This document shows, piece after piece, positions 15,875-24,577 of a stretch of DNA of 38,584 bases. The position numbers and the translations under genes were made by a program. The DNA is taken from NCBI GenBank assembly GCA_035634055.1, contig DASQDR010000138.1, forward strand, positions 1-38,584, read 5' to 3'. Within the stretch, counting starts at the first letter, position 1. Every line of letters begins with the position of its first letter. The notes under the pieces were generated by a model, which saw nothing but the letters and a program-made list of their open reading frames with translations, made no database searches and was not told the DNA's origin. This DNA is from JAICTV01 sp035634055 (GTDB lineage Bacteria; Planctomycetota; Phycisphaerae; Tepidisphaerales; Tepidisphaeraceae).

Positions 15875-16603
15875 ATGACGAATCGCCGCCTCACCGTGTT
15901 GCAGCAGGACGGGGCCTTTGCCTCCCCGTGGTCCGTCCGCGCCCGCCTGCGCGTGCTCCTCTGGTCCGTCGTGTACGCGGCGCTTTTTCGCCCGACCCCC
16001 AAGCTGATGCTCCGCTGGCGGCTGGTGCTGCTGAAGCTCTTCGGCGCGCGCATCGAGGGCCGACCCTACGTTGCCAGCTCGGCGCGCGTGCGCATGCCGT
16101 GGAACCTGACGCTGCGCCACCGCGCGTGCCTCGGCGAGCACGCCGAGTGCTACAACCTCGGGCCGATCGAGCTCCGCGAGCGGTGCACGATCGCGCAGCA
16201 CGTTTATCTTTGCGCCGGCACGCACGACATCACCACGCTCGACCTGCCGCTGGCGGTCGGCCCGATCGTGATCGGCGCCGATGTGTTCGTCGGCGCCAAA
16301 GCGTTCGTGCTGCCGGGCGTGATCGTCGGCGACGGCGCCGTGGTCGGCGCGGCCGCGGTGGTGACGCGCGACGTGGAGCCGTGGACCATCGTCGCCGGCA
16401 ACCCGGCCAAGCCGATCGGCTCGCGGGTGCTGCGCCCGGCGCTCGCCCGCGGCGCCACCGCCGACGCCGCGACGCCGATCGGTGCGCGCGGGGTGGCGAT
16501 TGACGACGGCGGCAACGCCGGTTCGGCCGTCACCGTGACCGGCGGCGGCGCCAATCCCGGCATGGCCGGCACGGTGACCGGCGACACGGTGGCGGCGGAG
16601 TAG
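15875..16603 (+). CDS. Left-handed beta-helix O-acetyltransferase (WcaF-like)
   Basis: A hexapeptide-repeat acetyltransferase that would transfer acetyl from acetyl-CoA to a sugar hydroxyl of the glycan. After an N-terminal helical part (WSVRARLRVLLWSVVYAALF) come repeats of the [LIV]-G-x4 type: IELRERCTIAQHVYLCAGTHDI with the likely catalytic His, then IVIGADVFVGAKAFVLPGVIVGDGAVVGAAAVVT and the closing AGNPAKPIGSR. Residues past about 185 are a Gly/Ala/Thr-rich tail not expected in the family. The ATG at 15875 is favoured over GTG at 15866 because GGAGGG stands upstream at a better distance. It is tightly packed between two glycosyltransferase genes. Confidence 0.85.
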   Translation: MTNRRLTVLQQDGAFASPWSVRARLRVLLWSVVYAALFRPTPKLMLRWRLVLLKLFGARIEGRPYVASSARVRMPWNLTLRHRACLGEHAECYNLGPIELRERCTIAQHVYLCAGTHDITTLDLPLAVGPIVIGADVFVGAKAFVLPGVIVGDGAVVGAAAVVTRDVEPWTIVAGNPAKPIGSRVLRPALARGATADAATPIGARGVAIDDGGNAGSAVTVTGGGANPGMAGTVTGDTVAAE

Positions 16604-16604
16604 C

Positions 16605-17777
16605 ATGCGCGTTCTCCACGCCATCTCCGGTATCGACCCGCGCAATGGCGGGCCCACGCAGGCGCTGGTCGGACTCACCGCCGCGCAGGTGCGCGCGGCC
16701 CGGTTGGACGTCCGCGTGATCTCGACCTGGCAGGAGGACGATGCCCACCAGTCCGCCGAGCGGCTGCGGGCGCTCGGCGTCGGCGTGCGCATGGTCGGGC
16801 GCGCGACCGGAAAGCTCTCCCGCCACCCCGAGCTGCGCTCCGCGCTGGAAGCCGAGGTGGCCGCCGCCGATGTCGTCCATGTCCATGCCGTCTGGGAGGA
16901 GATGCAGCACCAGGCGTGTCGCGCGGCGCAGCGGCTGGGCAAGCCCTACGTCTTCACGCCGCACGGCATGCTCGACCCGTGGAACATGACCAAGAGCCGG
17001 CTGGGCAAGAACCTCTACCTCGCGCTGCGGATGCGGCGGAACCTCCAGTGGGCGGCGGCGCTGCACTACACCACGGAGATCGAGCGCCACGCCGTCGCGC
17101 GGATGAAGTTGCGCCCGCCGACGATCGTCGAGCCCCTGGGGCTGGACGTGACGGAATTCGATCGCCTCCCGCCGCCGGGGACCTTCCGCGCCCGTCATCC
17201 GATCATTGGCACGCGCCCGATCATCCTGTTCCTCGGGCGGATCCACTACGGCAAGGGACTGGAGGTGCTGGTGCCGGCGGTGGCGAACATGAAGCACCCC
17301 GACGCGATGCTGGTGATCGCCGGTCCGGATTCCGCCGGCTACCGCGCCACGGTCGAACAGCTCATCGCCCGCCAGGGCCTGGCCGATCGCGTGATCTTCA
17401 CCGGCATGGTGCGCGGCGGCGACAAGCTGGCGGCGCTGGTCGACGCGACGGTGCTGGCGCTGCCGAGCTTTCACGAGAACTTTGGGTTGGTGGTGATCGA
17501 GGCGCTGGCGGCGGGGACGCCGGTGGTGGTCTCCGACCAGGTGAACCTGCACCCGGAAGTCACGGCGGCGGGGGTGGGCGGAGTGATGCCGCTGGATCCG
17601 ATCTGTGGCGCCACGGTGCTGGACCGTTGGGTGCATGACTCGGCCCTGCGCGCATCGGCGGCGGGCCGGGCGGCCCGGTTCGTGCGGGAGCGCTACGACT
17701 GGAATAAGATTGCCCTCCGCTGGGCGGCGCATTACCAGGACGTGCTGGCGCGCCGGGCCGCGGGGGTCGGGCTTTAA
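16605..17777 (+). CDS. Glycosyltransferase family 4 (paralogue A of a tandem pair)
   Basis: A 390-residue GT-B glycosyltransferase beginning MRVLHAISGIDPRNGGPTQAL, with the N-terminal glycine loop, then VVHVHAVWEEMQHQA, GKPYVFTPHGMLDPW, the inter-domain PPTIVEPLGLDVTEF, the donor-domain opening IILFLGRIHYGKGLEVL and the E-x7-E segment FHENFGLVVIEALAAGTPVV. Its ATG begins 2 bp after the acetyltransferase stop. It is clearly homologous along its whole length to the next gene (17800), indicating a tandem duplication. Sugar specificity unknown. Confidence 0.9.
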   Translation: MRVLHAISGIDPRNGGPTQALVGLTAAQVRAARLDVRVISTWQEDDAHQSAERLRALGVGVRMVGRATGKLSRHPELRSALEAEVAAADVVHVHAVWEEMQHQACRAAQRLGKPYVFTPHGMLDPWNMTKSRLGKNLYLALRMRRNLQWAAALHYTTEIERHAVARMKLRPPTIVEPLGLDVTEFDRLPPPGTFRARHPIIGTRPIILFLGRIHYGKGLEVLVPAVANMKHPDAMLVIAGPDSAGYRATVEQLIARQGLADRVIFTGMVRGGDKLAALVDATVLALPSFHENFGLVVIEALAAGTPVVVSDQVNLHPEVTAAGVGGVMPLDPICGATVLDRWVHDSALRASAAGRAARFVRERYDWNKIALRWAAHYQDVLARRAAGVGL

Positions 17778-17799
17778 CGCGACGGGCTGCCGGGTGGCG

Positions 17800-18957
17800 A
17801 TGCGAGTGCTTCACGTGATCAGCGGCGTCGATTCCCGCGCCGGCGGCCCAGCCTTCGCGATGGCGGGGCTCTGCAAGGGGCAGAAGCAGGCGGGGCTCGA
17901 CGTGGCGGCGCTGGCGACGTTCCGCAAGGGGGAATGGCGCGACGTGGCCGACGACCTTGCACGGTCGGGCGTGAACGTCACGCTGGTCGGCCCGGTGCAC
18001 GGACCGCTCGCGTCGCACCGCCACCTGCCCGCCACGCTGCGCGCGATGATCCCGTCGCACGACGTGGTTCACGTGCACGGGCTCTGGGAGGACGTGCAGC
18101 ACCAGGCGGCGCGCGCCTCGCGCCGGCTCGGAAAGCCATACGTGGTCACGCCGCACGGGATGCTCAGCCACTGGAGCCTGCGGCAGAAGTGGCTGAAGAA
18201 GAAGCTGTACATGCTGGTGAGGCTGCGGCGGCACCTCAATGGGGCGGCCGGCGTTCACTACACATCGGGCGCCGAGCGCGACGCGGCGGCCGCCCTGAGG
18301 CTGCGCCCGCCGGCGATCGTCGAGCCGCTGGGGGTGGACCTGACCGAGTTCGAGTCGCTGCCCGCCGCCGGTGCCTTCCGCGCCCGCCACCGGCAACTGC
18401 TGGGCAAGCCCATCGTCCTGTTCCTGGGGCGCATCCACCCGGGCAAGGGGCTGGAATACCTGGTCCCTGCCGCCGGGCAGGCGCAGGCGCGCGACTTTGC
18501 GATCGTCGTCATCGGGCCGGACTCCGAGGGGCACCAGGCGGTCATCCAGCGCCAGGCCGAGCAGTGGGGCGTGCAGGATCGCGTGCTTTTCACCGGCATG
18601 CTGCACGGGCGGGACCGGATCGAAGCGCTGCGCGACGCCGACCTGTTCGCGCTGCCGAGCGAGCACGAGAACTTCGGCATCGTGGTGGTCGAGGCGCTGG
18701 CGGCGGGGACGCCGGTGATCGTCTCCGACGGCGTGGCGCTGCACGAGGAGGTGCGGACGGCGGGAGTCGGCGCCGTGGTGCCGGCGCGGGACGCCGAGGC
18801 GCTGGCGCGGGAACTGGATCGATGGCTCGCCGACGGCGCGCTTCGCCGCGGCGCCGCCGCGCGGGCGAGGCCCTTCGTGTGGGAGCGCTTCGGCTGGGGC
18901 AAGATCGCGGCGCGATGGGGCGAACACTACTCGCGCATCACGCGGCAAGGGGTCTAG
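17800..18957 (+). CDS. Glycosyltransferase family 4 (paralogue B of a tandem pair)
   Basis: A 385-residue GT-B glycosyltransferase: MRVLHVISGVDSRAGGPAFAM, VVHVHGLWEDVQHQAARA, GKPYVVTPHGMLSHW, PPAIVEPLGVDLTEFESLP, IVLFLGRIHPGKGLEYL and HENFGIVVVEALAAGTPVIVSDG. These blocks match the upstream paralogue almost residue for residue, while the acceptor-side regions have diverged. That suggests successive additions of related sugars to different acceptors. ATG at 17800 is preferred; an in-frame GTG lies 6 bp earlier. It is separated by 22 bp from the preceding gene and 2 bp from the next. Confidence 0.9.
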   Translation: MRVLHVISGVDSRAGGPAFAMAGLCKGQKQAGLDVAALATFRKGEWRDVADDLARSGVNVTLVGPVHGPLASHRHLPATLRAMIPSHDVVHVHGLWEDVQHQAARASRRLGKPYVVTPHGMLSHWSLRQKWLKKKLYMLVRLRRHLNGAAGVHYTSGAERDAAAALRLRPPAIVEPLGVDLTEFESLPAAGAFRARHRQLLGKPIVLFLGRIHPGKGLEYLVPAAGQAQARDFAIVVIGPDSEGHQAVIQRQAEQWGVQDRVLFTGMLHGRDRIEALRDADLFALPSEHENFGIVVVEALAAGTPVIVSDGVALHEEVRTAGVGAVVPARDAEALARELDRWLADGALRRGAAARARPFVWERFGWGKIAARWGEHYSRITRQGV

Positions 18958-18959
18958 GC

Positions 18960-20030
18960 ATGCGGCTGGTGATCTGCTGGTCCGACATCTCCGGCTACAT
19001 GGCCGCCTGCTGGCGGGCGCTGGCTGCCCTTCCCGGCGTCGAGGCACACGTGATCGCGACCGAGGCGTCCGGGCGGACGTTCAACAACGACCTCATCGCC
19101 GGGCTTCACGTCAAGCTGATTCCTCAGGACCGGCGAGAGGACCTCGACCTGATCCGAGCGCTCGTCCGCGAGCGCCGCCCGGACGTGCTTTACACCTCCG
19201 GCTGGTCCAACCCCGCGTATCGCGCGATGGCGGCGTCCAAGGAGTTCCAGGGCGTGCCAAAGTGGATGGGCGTCGACACGCCGTACCTCGGGACCCTCAG
19301 GCAGCAGGTGGGCCGCGTGGTTCTGCGGCGGTACGTGGCGCGGATGGACAAGGTGTTCGTGGCGGGGGAGCGCGCCTGGCAGTACCTTCGAGCGCTGGGC
19401 GCGCCCGAAGCGAGGCTCCGCCGAGGACTGTACGGTGTGGACCACGAGGCGCTGGCGCCGGCGCACGCGCAGCGCTGTGCCGACCCGCGAGGGTGGCCGA
19501 AGCGGTTCCTGTTCATCGGTCGCTACGTGGAGGAAAAGGGGATCCCCACGCTGGTCCGCGCGTATGCGCGGTACCGAGGCTCCGTGAGCGACCCCTGGCC
19601 GCTGACCACCTGTGGCGTCGGGCCGATGACGGAACTGCTGCGGGCGGACGGGATCGACGACCTCGGCTTTCGCCAGCCGGCCGAAATGAGAGAGATCATG
19701 CTGCGGCACGGGGCGCTGGTGCTGTCCAGCCACTTCGACCCTTGGCCGCTGGTGGTGGTCGAGGCGGCGGCGGCGGGGCTGCCGGTGGCATGCACTGAAG
19801 CGTGCGGGTCGGCCGTGGAGCTGGTCCGGCCGTACCACAACGGGCTGACGGTGGCCACGGGCGACCCCGACGCGTTGGCGCGCGCCCTGATCTGGCTGCA
19901 CGAGCGCCACGCGGAACTGCCGCGGATGGGCGAGCGCGGGCGGGAACTCGCCAGCGGGTACTCCGCCCAAGCATGGGCCCTGCGCTGGACCGAGGCCGCC
20001 CGGGAGTCCGCGGGACGCCCGCTCCCGTGA
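18960..20030 (+). CDS. Glycosyltransferase family 4-like
   Basis: A 356-residue GT-B-like transferase, more diverged than its neighbours. The N-terminal half (MRLVICWSDISGYMAACWRAL) lacks the classical glycine loop. The donor domain is recognisable by RFLFIGRYVEEKGIPTLVRAY, TTCGVGPMTELL and SSHFDPWPLVVVEAAAAGLPVACTEACGSAVELV, which carries the E-x7-E-like region. It starts 2 bp after the stop of the preceding glycosyltransferase, so it is in the same operon. Family assignment is secure at the fold level; donor and acceptor are unknown. Confidence 0.82.
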   Translation: MRLVICWSDISGYMAACWRALAALPGVEAHVIATEASGRTFNNDLIAGLHVKLIPQDRREDLDLIRALVRERRPDVLYTSGWSNPAYRAMAASKEFQGVPKWMGVDTPYLGTLRQQVGRVVLRRYVARMDKVFVAGERAWQYLRALGAPEARLRRGLYGVDHEALAPAHAQRCADPRGWPKRFLFIGRYVEEKGIPTLVRAYARYRGSVSDPWPLTTCGVGPMTELLRADGIDDLGFRQPAEMREIMLRHGALVLSSHFDPWPLVVVEAAAAGLPVACTEACGSAVELVRPYHNGLTVATGDPDALARALIWLHERHAELPRMGERGRELASGYSAQAWALRWTEAARESAGRPLP

Positions 20031-20231
20031 GGGAGTGCATCGCGTCGTGAACCGTGACGGCACGGCACGGGAGACGGCCCCGGCGCGGGCGCGGCGCGGT
20101 GGCGGATCCCTAGGCGTCCGTCCGCCGATCGTCGCGCCGTCGCCGCGCCCGCGGTGGCGGCGGGCAGCGGCGCGTTGCCCGCTTCTTACGCCGCCGTTAT
20201 TGTTCACTCTTCCGCCGCTTGGAGCTATTTC

Positions 20232-20870
20232 ATGGACCCCGAGTCGATGTTTTACGTGCAGTACGGCTGTGGGCTCAGCGCGCCCGAGAGCTGGACCAAC
20301 TTCGACATCAGCCCCACGCTGCGGCTCCAGAAGGTCCCGCTCATCGGCCGCGCCCTGACGCGCAAGGGCCCCAGCTTTCCGAAGGGCGTGCGCTACGGCG
20401 ACATCGTCACGGGGCTGCCGCTGTCGCCCGGCTCGTGCAAGGGCGTTTATTGCTCACACGTATTGGAGCACCTCTCGCTGGCGGACTTACGCACCGCCCT
20501 GCGGCACACCTTCGAGCTGTTGCGCCCGGGCGGTACGTTCCGCATGGTGCTGCCGGACCTGGAGCTGCTGGCGCGCGAGTACGTCGAGTCGAACGACCCG
20601 CAGGCCTCCATGCGGTTCATGCGCGACAGTTGCCTCGGGCACGAGCGCCGCGCGCGAGGCGTCGAGGGCCTGGCCCGCCAGTGGATGGGCAATGCCGCGC
20701 ATTTGTGGATGTGGGACTTCAAGTCGCTGTCGCACGAGCTGCGGGACGCCGGGTTCGTCGACGTTCGCCGCGCGCAGTTGGGGGACAGCGCCGACCCCCG
20801 GTTCCGCGACGTCGAGGACCCGGGCCGGTGGAACCGCAACCTCGGGATCGAGTGCAAGCGCCCCGCATGA
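20232..20870 (+). CDS. SAM-dependent methyltransferase-like protein
   Basis: A 212-residue protein with the second half of a class I methyltransferase fold: CKGVYCSHVLEHLSLADL (motif IV type), then HTFELLRPGGTFRMVLPDLELLAREYV and a C-terminal LRDAGFVDVRRAQLGDS. The usual glycine-rich motif I is reduced to VQYGCGLSAPESWTNFDIS at the N-terminus, a pattern seen in a subgroup of predicted glycan-locus methyltransferases. The ATG at 20232 has GGAG at 20220-20223. A 201-bp gap separates it from the glycosyltransferase run. It faces the polymerase gene in convergent orientation. Confidence 0.75.
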   Translation: MDPESMFYVQYGCGLSAPESWTNFDISPTLRLQKVPLIGRALTRKGPSFPKGVRYGDIVTGLPLSPGSCKGVYCSHVLEHLSLADLRTALRHTFELLRPGGTFRMVLPDLELLAREYVESNDPQASMRFMRDSCLGHERRARGVEGLARQWMGNAAHLWMWDFKSLSHELRDAGFVDVRRAQLGDSADPRFRDVEDPGRWNRNLGIECKRPA

Positions 20871-20959
20871 GAGACGCGCGTGGCGTAGCGCGACATCGCG
20901 TCGCGTTCCGTCCCGTCGCGTCGGCACGCGGGGCCGGCCGGGTCAGCCCCGACGCGGGT

Positions 20960-22375
20960 TCAGAACTGATCTGCGAAGACCGGCGGAACGTGCGGGTGCC
21001 CGTGCGCGTCGAAGGTCTCGTGATCATTGCCCTGCGAGGCCGCGTGTTGCTGCTGCTGCCACTCCGCCGCCGCCGCCACCTCGCTGACCTGCACCGCCTC
21101 GCGCACGAAGCGCATCAGGGCGATGTACGCGTAGAGGCAGAACACCTGGAAGGTCATGGTCCCCAACAGGTATCCCTCGAAGATCGCTCCGACCAGGAGC
21201 GAGACAAGGCTGGCGGTGATCAGATCAGCCAGCATGACCTCCTCGCCGAGCCGGCGGCGGACGCGCTGCAAGCCAAACAGGCCCCACACGGTCGCGCCCA
21301 CGAAGAGCGCCAGCGGGAGCAGGCCGATCAGCCCGCTGTTGGCGGCGGTGGAGAGGTAGGAGCTCTCCCCCACGCTCCACATCTCACCGACCTCTCCGGC
21401 AAAGGGGTTCTCGAGGAACCGCTCGAACAGTCCGCGCCAAACCTGTGAGCGGGTGTCGCCGCGGATGAACATGCCTGTGATGCTCAGCGTGCTCTCGCTG
21501 TAGATCTGGAATGACAGCAGGGTGAACACGCCAATGACGATCGTTGCGCCCAACATCCGGCCGATGCGCGCGCGGAACACGAGCCCGAGCCCGATCACCG
21601 ACATCAACAGGCCGGTGCGCGAGCCGGTCCAGACGAGGAACACCAGCAGCAGGGCGATGATCGTTCCGGTTGCCAGTCGCAGCAGCTTGTACTCGCCGCG
21701 GCGGATCAGCAGGTAGCAGCCGGCGGGCAGGACGCCGGTAATGAGCAGCGCCGCCTGCTGCGGGTTGCCCGTCGTGCCGAACAGGCGATTGCCGCGCACG
21801 ATGGCCCCGCGGTTCACCGCCAGCTGGAGGCAGGTGGCGAAGGTGAAGACGATCCCCGTGAAGAAGATGCAGCGGACCAGGGTGCGCGCATCGCCCCAGT
21901 CCTGCAACCAGCGGCCGAGGCCCACGGCCATGACGGTGAAGATGAGCGGGAACAGGAGGAGGCTGACCGCTCCCCGGTCGATCAGGCCGGCTAACAGGAG
22001 GCGCACCGAGATGATGAGCTGGAAAACGAGCAGCGCCGCCGCGGCCCCGGCGATCAACCGGACGCGCCACCCGCGCGGCGACATGATCGTCGGCAGCAGC
22101 AGCATGAGCAGGAGCAGGCCGCAGATCGGGCGCGCCTGTGATCGCAGTTGATCGAACGGGAACATCAGCCGCACCGCGCGCACCGTGCCCACCTCAACGT
22201 GGAAGCTGAGGGTGGAAACGAACATCATCAGCACGAGGATCGGCCACTTCAGCCGCGGGTTGACCAGCAGCGCGACCACCAGCACGCAGAACGCGACGGC
22301 CGCGGCAATGCCGGCGGGCGAGAGCAGGAGCTGCGTTAGCGCCCGTACTTGAGATTCGACCGCGCTCTCGTTCAT
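20960..22375 (-). CDS. O-antigen ligase/polymerase family membrane protein (Wzy-like)
   Basis: A polytopic inner-membrane protein of 471 residues with roughly ten to twelve hydrophobic segments. It is of the Wzy_C/O-antigen ligase type that joins lipid-linked repeat units or transfers a glycan. Characteristic pieces are the LFGTTGNPQQAALLI loop, the VWTGSRTGLLMSVIGLGLVF segment and the large external loop ending ESSYLSTAANSGLIGLLPLALFVGA. The ATG at 22375 (MNESAVESQ) is chosen over an open extension upstream that has no membrane character. The soluble C-terminus is Gln/His-rich. It lies downstream of the flippase gene on the same strand, with a 279-bp gap containing the triple motif at 22555-22583. 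Confidence 0.82.
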   Translation of the reverse strand: MNESAVESQVRALTQLLLSPAGIAAAVAFCVLVVALLVNPRLKWPILVLMMFVSTLSFHVEVGTVRAVRLMFPFDQLRSQARPICGLLLLMLLLPTIMSPRGWRVRLIAGAAAALLVFQLIISVRLLLAGLIDRGAVSLLLFPLIFTVMAVGLGRWLQDWGDARTLVRCIFFTGIVFTFATCLQLAVNRGAIVRGNRLFGTTGNPQQAALLITGVLPAGCYLLIRRGEYKLLRLATGTIIALLLVFLVWTGSRTGLLMSVIGLGLVFRARIGRMLGATIVIGVFTLLSFQIYSESTLSITGMFIRGDTRSQVWRGLFERFLENPFAGEVGEMWSVGESSYLSTAANSGLIGLLPLALFVGATVWGLFGLQRVRRRLGEEVMLADLITASLVSLLVGAIFEGYLLGTMTFQVFCLYAYIALMRFVREAVQVSEVAAAAEWQQQQHAASQGNDHETFDAHGHPHVPPVFADQF

Positions 22376-22554
22376 GGTTTGGACTCCGGCGTGGCCCGGG
22401 CCGCCCGCCCGACCGCCCGTCCGGGCGGCGCACAGCATGGACGCGACGGGATCGTTCGCTCCCTCGCGGCTCCCCGCCCAGCCCGCTGCCGCCAAGATAA
22501 CCGCTACCGCGGCCGTGGTCGCGTCGCACGCCGGAAGTGGCGCGTCACCCATCG

Positions 22555-22583
22555 GTCAGCCGCGCGTCAGCCATACGTCAGCC
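22555..22583 (-). promoter_or_regulatory. Three GGCTGAC motifs at exact 11-bp spacing
   Basis: On the minus strand GGCTGAC occurs at 22583-22577, 22572-22566 and 22561-22555, each separated by 4 bp. It lies about 180 bp upstream of the wzy-like start codon. Repeats in register with one DNA turn suggest binding sites for a regulator, but no factor is known to me for this motif. Confidence 0.35.
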
Positions 22584-22654
22584 GTGGTTCCCGTACGACC
22601 GCTAACGCGGGCAAGTTCGCGGCGGTAACGCACAACCCGGCCGGCGAGCCGGAC

Positions 22655-24304
22655 TCACGTTGCGCTGGGCTGCTTCGGCGCGCCCCCAATTGCGGCGGCG
22701 AAGCGGCCCCAGACGTCCAGCAGCGTCTCGCGCCACAGCAGCAGCAGGAGCCCAAGGTAAGCGACGCCGCCCGCCGCGGGGATCAGGATCATGCGCGAGA
22801 CGTCGGCCGCGCGCGTCGCCGGCCACTGGTGGTGCAGCGCCAGCGCCAGCAGCGCCGCCGGCGCCGCCGCCACGAGCGGACGCCACAGCGGCGACATCAC
22901 CGGCGCCCAGGGCACCTTCAGCAGACGGAAGGCGTACAGCGGCAGCAAGATCATGTCCAGGATGTTGACGATCACCACCGCCCAGGCGACCCCGGTCGCC
23001 CCGGCGAGCAGGGCGCCGCCGAGGAACAGCACCAACACGACGGGCGTGAAGGCCAGCAGGTAGAGGAAGTATTCCTTGTAGTACCCGCTGGCGACCAGCG
23101 CGCTCCAGACGACGTTGTTCAGGAAGAGGCACAGGATCGCCAGCGACAGGATGGCGAACAGCGGCGCGCCCGGCGCCCATTTGGCTTGGAGGATCAGCCG
23201 GAACAGCGGCCAGGCGAGCACGATCTGGAGCACCATCGGCAGGGTCGCCAGCGCCGCCAGGGCGTGCATCGAGCGGGTGACCGCCTGCGCGTGGCGCTGC
23301 GGGTCGTGCCGCACCTTTGCGATGACCGGCGCGACCACGAACGGCAGCACCCCGAGGAACAGGCGCCCGAACCCCTGTGACATATTGAACGCGTAGTAGT
23401 ACAGCCCGGTCTCGTGCTCGCCGCGCGTGAAGCTGAGCGTGAGGTAGTCCGCCGACGCGCGGGTGGTGATCGCCAGGTTCACCAGCACGATGTAGACGCT
23501 GCTGCCGATGATCGCGCGCATGACCCCCAGGTCCGGGCGCGACAGCGGCCGCGCCCCCGCCTGCACCCACGACGCCAAGCCGCGCGCCGCGTCGCCGAGG
23601 ATCGGTGGGACGATCAGGCTGTACACGCCGTACCCGCGCCACGCCATCAGGATCCCGGCGACGGCGGTCACCGCCGGTTGGAGAAACGCGCCGATGGCCG
23701 TCGCCCGCCACCTCAGGTCGATCGTCAGCCGCGTTGTCGATACCTGCCCCATCACCCCGATCGGGAACCGCAGCGCCGTCAGCAGCATGACCGGGAGCAG
23801 CACCGGGTTCTGCTTGACGTGCGCAAGGATCGGCGCGGCCACGCCGGTGATCAGCGCGCAGATGAGTGCCGCCGACATCGTCAGCGCGAAGACGGTCCCG
23901 GCGAGCCGGTCGAACTCCTCCTGCCGACCGACCAGGATCCAGTGCGCGCCCGCGTCGCGCATGACGCCGACCACGGCGGCCACCGAGACCGCCACCGCCA
24001 CGGTTCCGAAGTCGTCCGGCAGCAGCAGCCACGCCATCACGACCTGCGAGACGAACACGATGGCAGAGGTGACCAGGTGGGTGGCGGCGATCACCATCCC
24101 GCCGCGCGCCGCGCGGGCGCCGTAAGCCTCGCGCGCCGTTGCGGGCGGTGCTTGCGCGGGCGGTGCCTCCTCGGGCGCGACGGGGGTGGGGGAAGGGGAG
24201 GCGATGGTTTGGCCCGCGGGCGTGGCAAGTGCCGCGGTGGGCAGGGGCGCCGGCGGGCCGGGGGTCGCGTCGCCTGCTGCTGTAAACTTCGTCGGCTCCG
24301 ACAC
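22655..24304 (-). CDS. Polysaccharide flippase (Wzx-like, MOP superfamily)
   Basis: A 549-residue protein with about 14 predicted membrane helices, which would carry lipid-linked oligosaccharide across the inner membrane. The core starts with the family-typical ARGGMVIAATHLVTSAIVFVSQVVMAWLLLPDDFGTVAV and continues with the repeated helix pattern of polysaccharide biosynthesis proteins. A Pro/Ala/Thr-rich cytosolic leader of about 60 residues precedes it. The start is GTG at 24304, supported by GGAGG at about 9 nt. It lies upstream of the polymerase gene and downstream of the GH105 gene, all on the same strand. Substrate inferred from context only. Confidence 0.85.
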   Translation of the reverse strand: MSEPTKFTAAGDATPGPPAPLPTAALATPAGQTIASPSPTPVAPEEAPPAQAPPATAREAYGARAARGGMVIAATHLVTSAIVFVSQVVMAWLLLPDDFGTVAVAVSVAAVVGVMRDAGAHWILVGRQEEFDRLAGTVFALTMSAALICALITGVAAPILAHVKQNPVLLPVMLLTALRFPIGVMGQVSTTRLTIDLRWRATAIGAFLQPAVTAVAGILMAWRGYGVYSLIVPPILGDAARGLASWVQAGARPLSRPDLGVMRAIIGSSVYIVLVNLAITTRASADYLTLSFTRGEHETGLYYYAFNMSQGFGRLFLGVLPFVVAPVIAKVRHDPQRHAQAVTRSMHALAALATLPMVLQIVLAWPLFRLILQAKWAPGAPLFAILSLAILCLFLNNVVWSALVASGYYKEYFLYLLAFTPVVLVLFLGGALLAGATGVAWAVVIVNILDMILLPLYAFRLLKVPWAPVMSPLWRPLVAAAPAALLALALHHQWPATRAADVSRMILIPAAGGVAYLGLLLLLWRETLLDVWGRFAAAIGGAPKQPSAT

Positions 24305-24577
24305 GATCTGCGACCTCCACCGGCGACCGACTACAACCTACCGGCCGGGTCCTTCACTGGCGAGCTTCATGCGGCGGCGGGGCGAGAGTTGCACCCGAGC
24401 AGTCCGGCGGGGGCAGCTGAGGCTCCCGCCCGCGCCGGCCTCGAGTGAACGGCGGAGCCGCTGCCCCCGCGGTTAGCCTCCGGTCCGCCACGCGGTGTCG
24501 AAGCGCCACCGGTGCAGGGGGCGCGGCCGCTCGTGCCATTGACGCACGACGGCGGCGGGCGAGGGTCACCATGGCTC

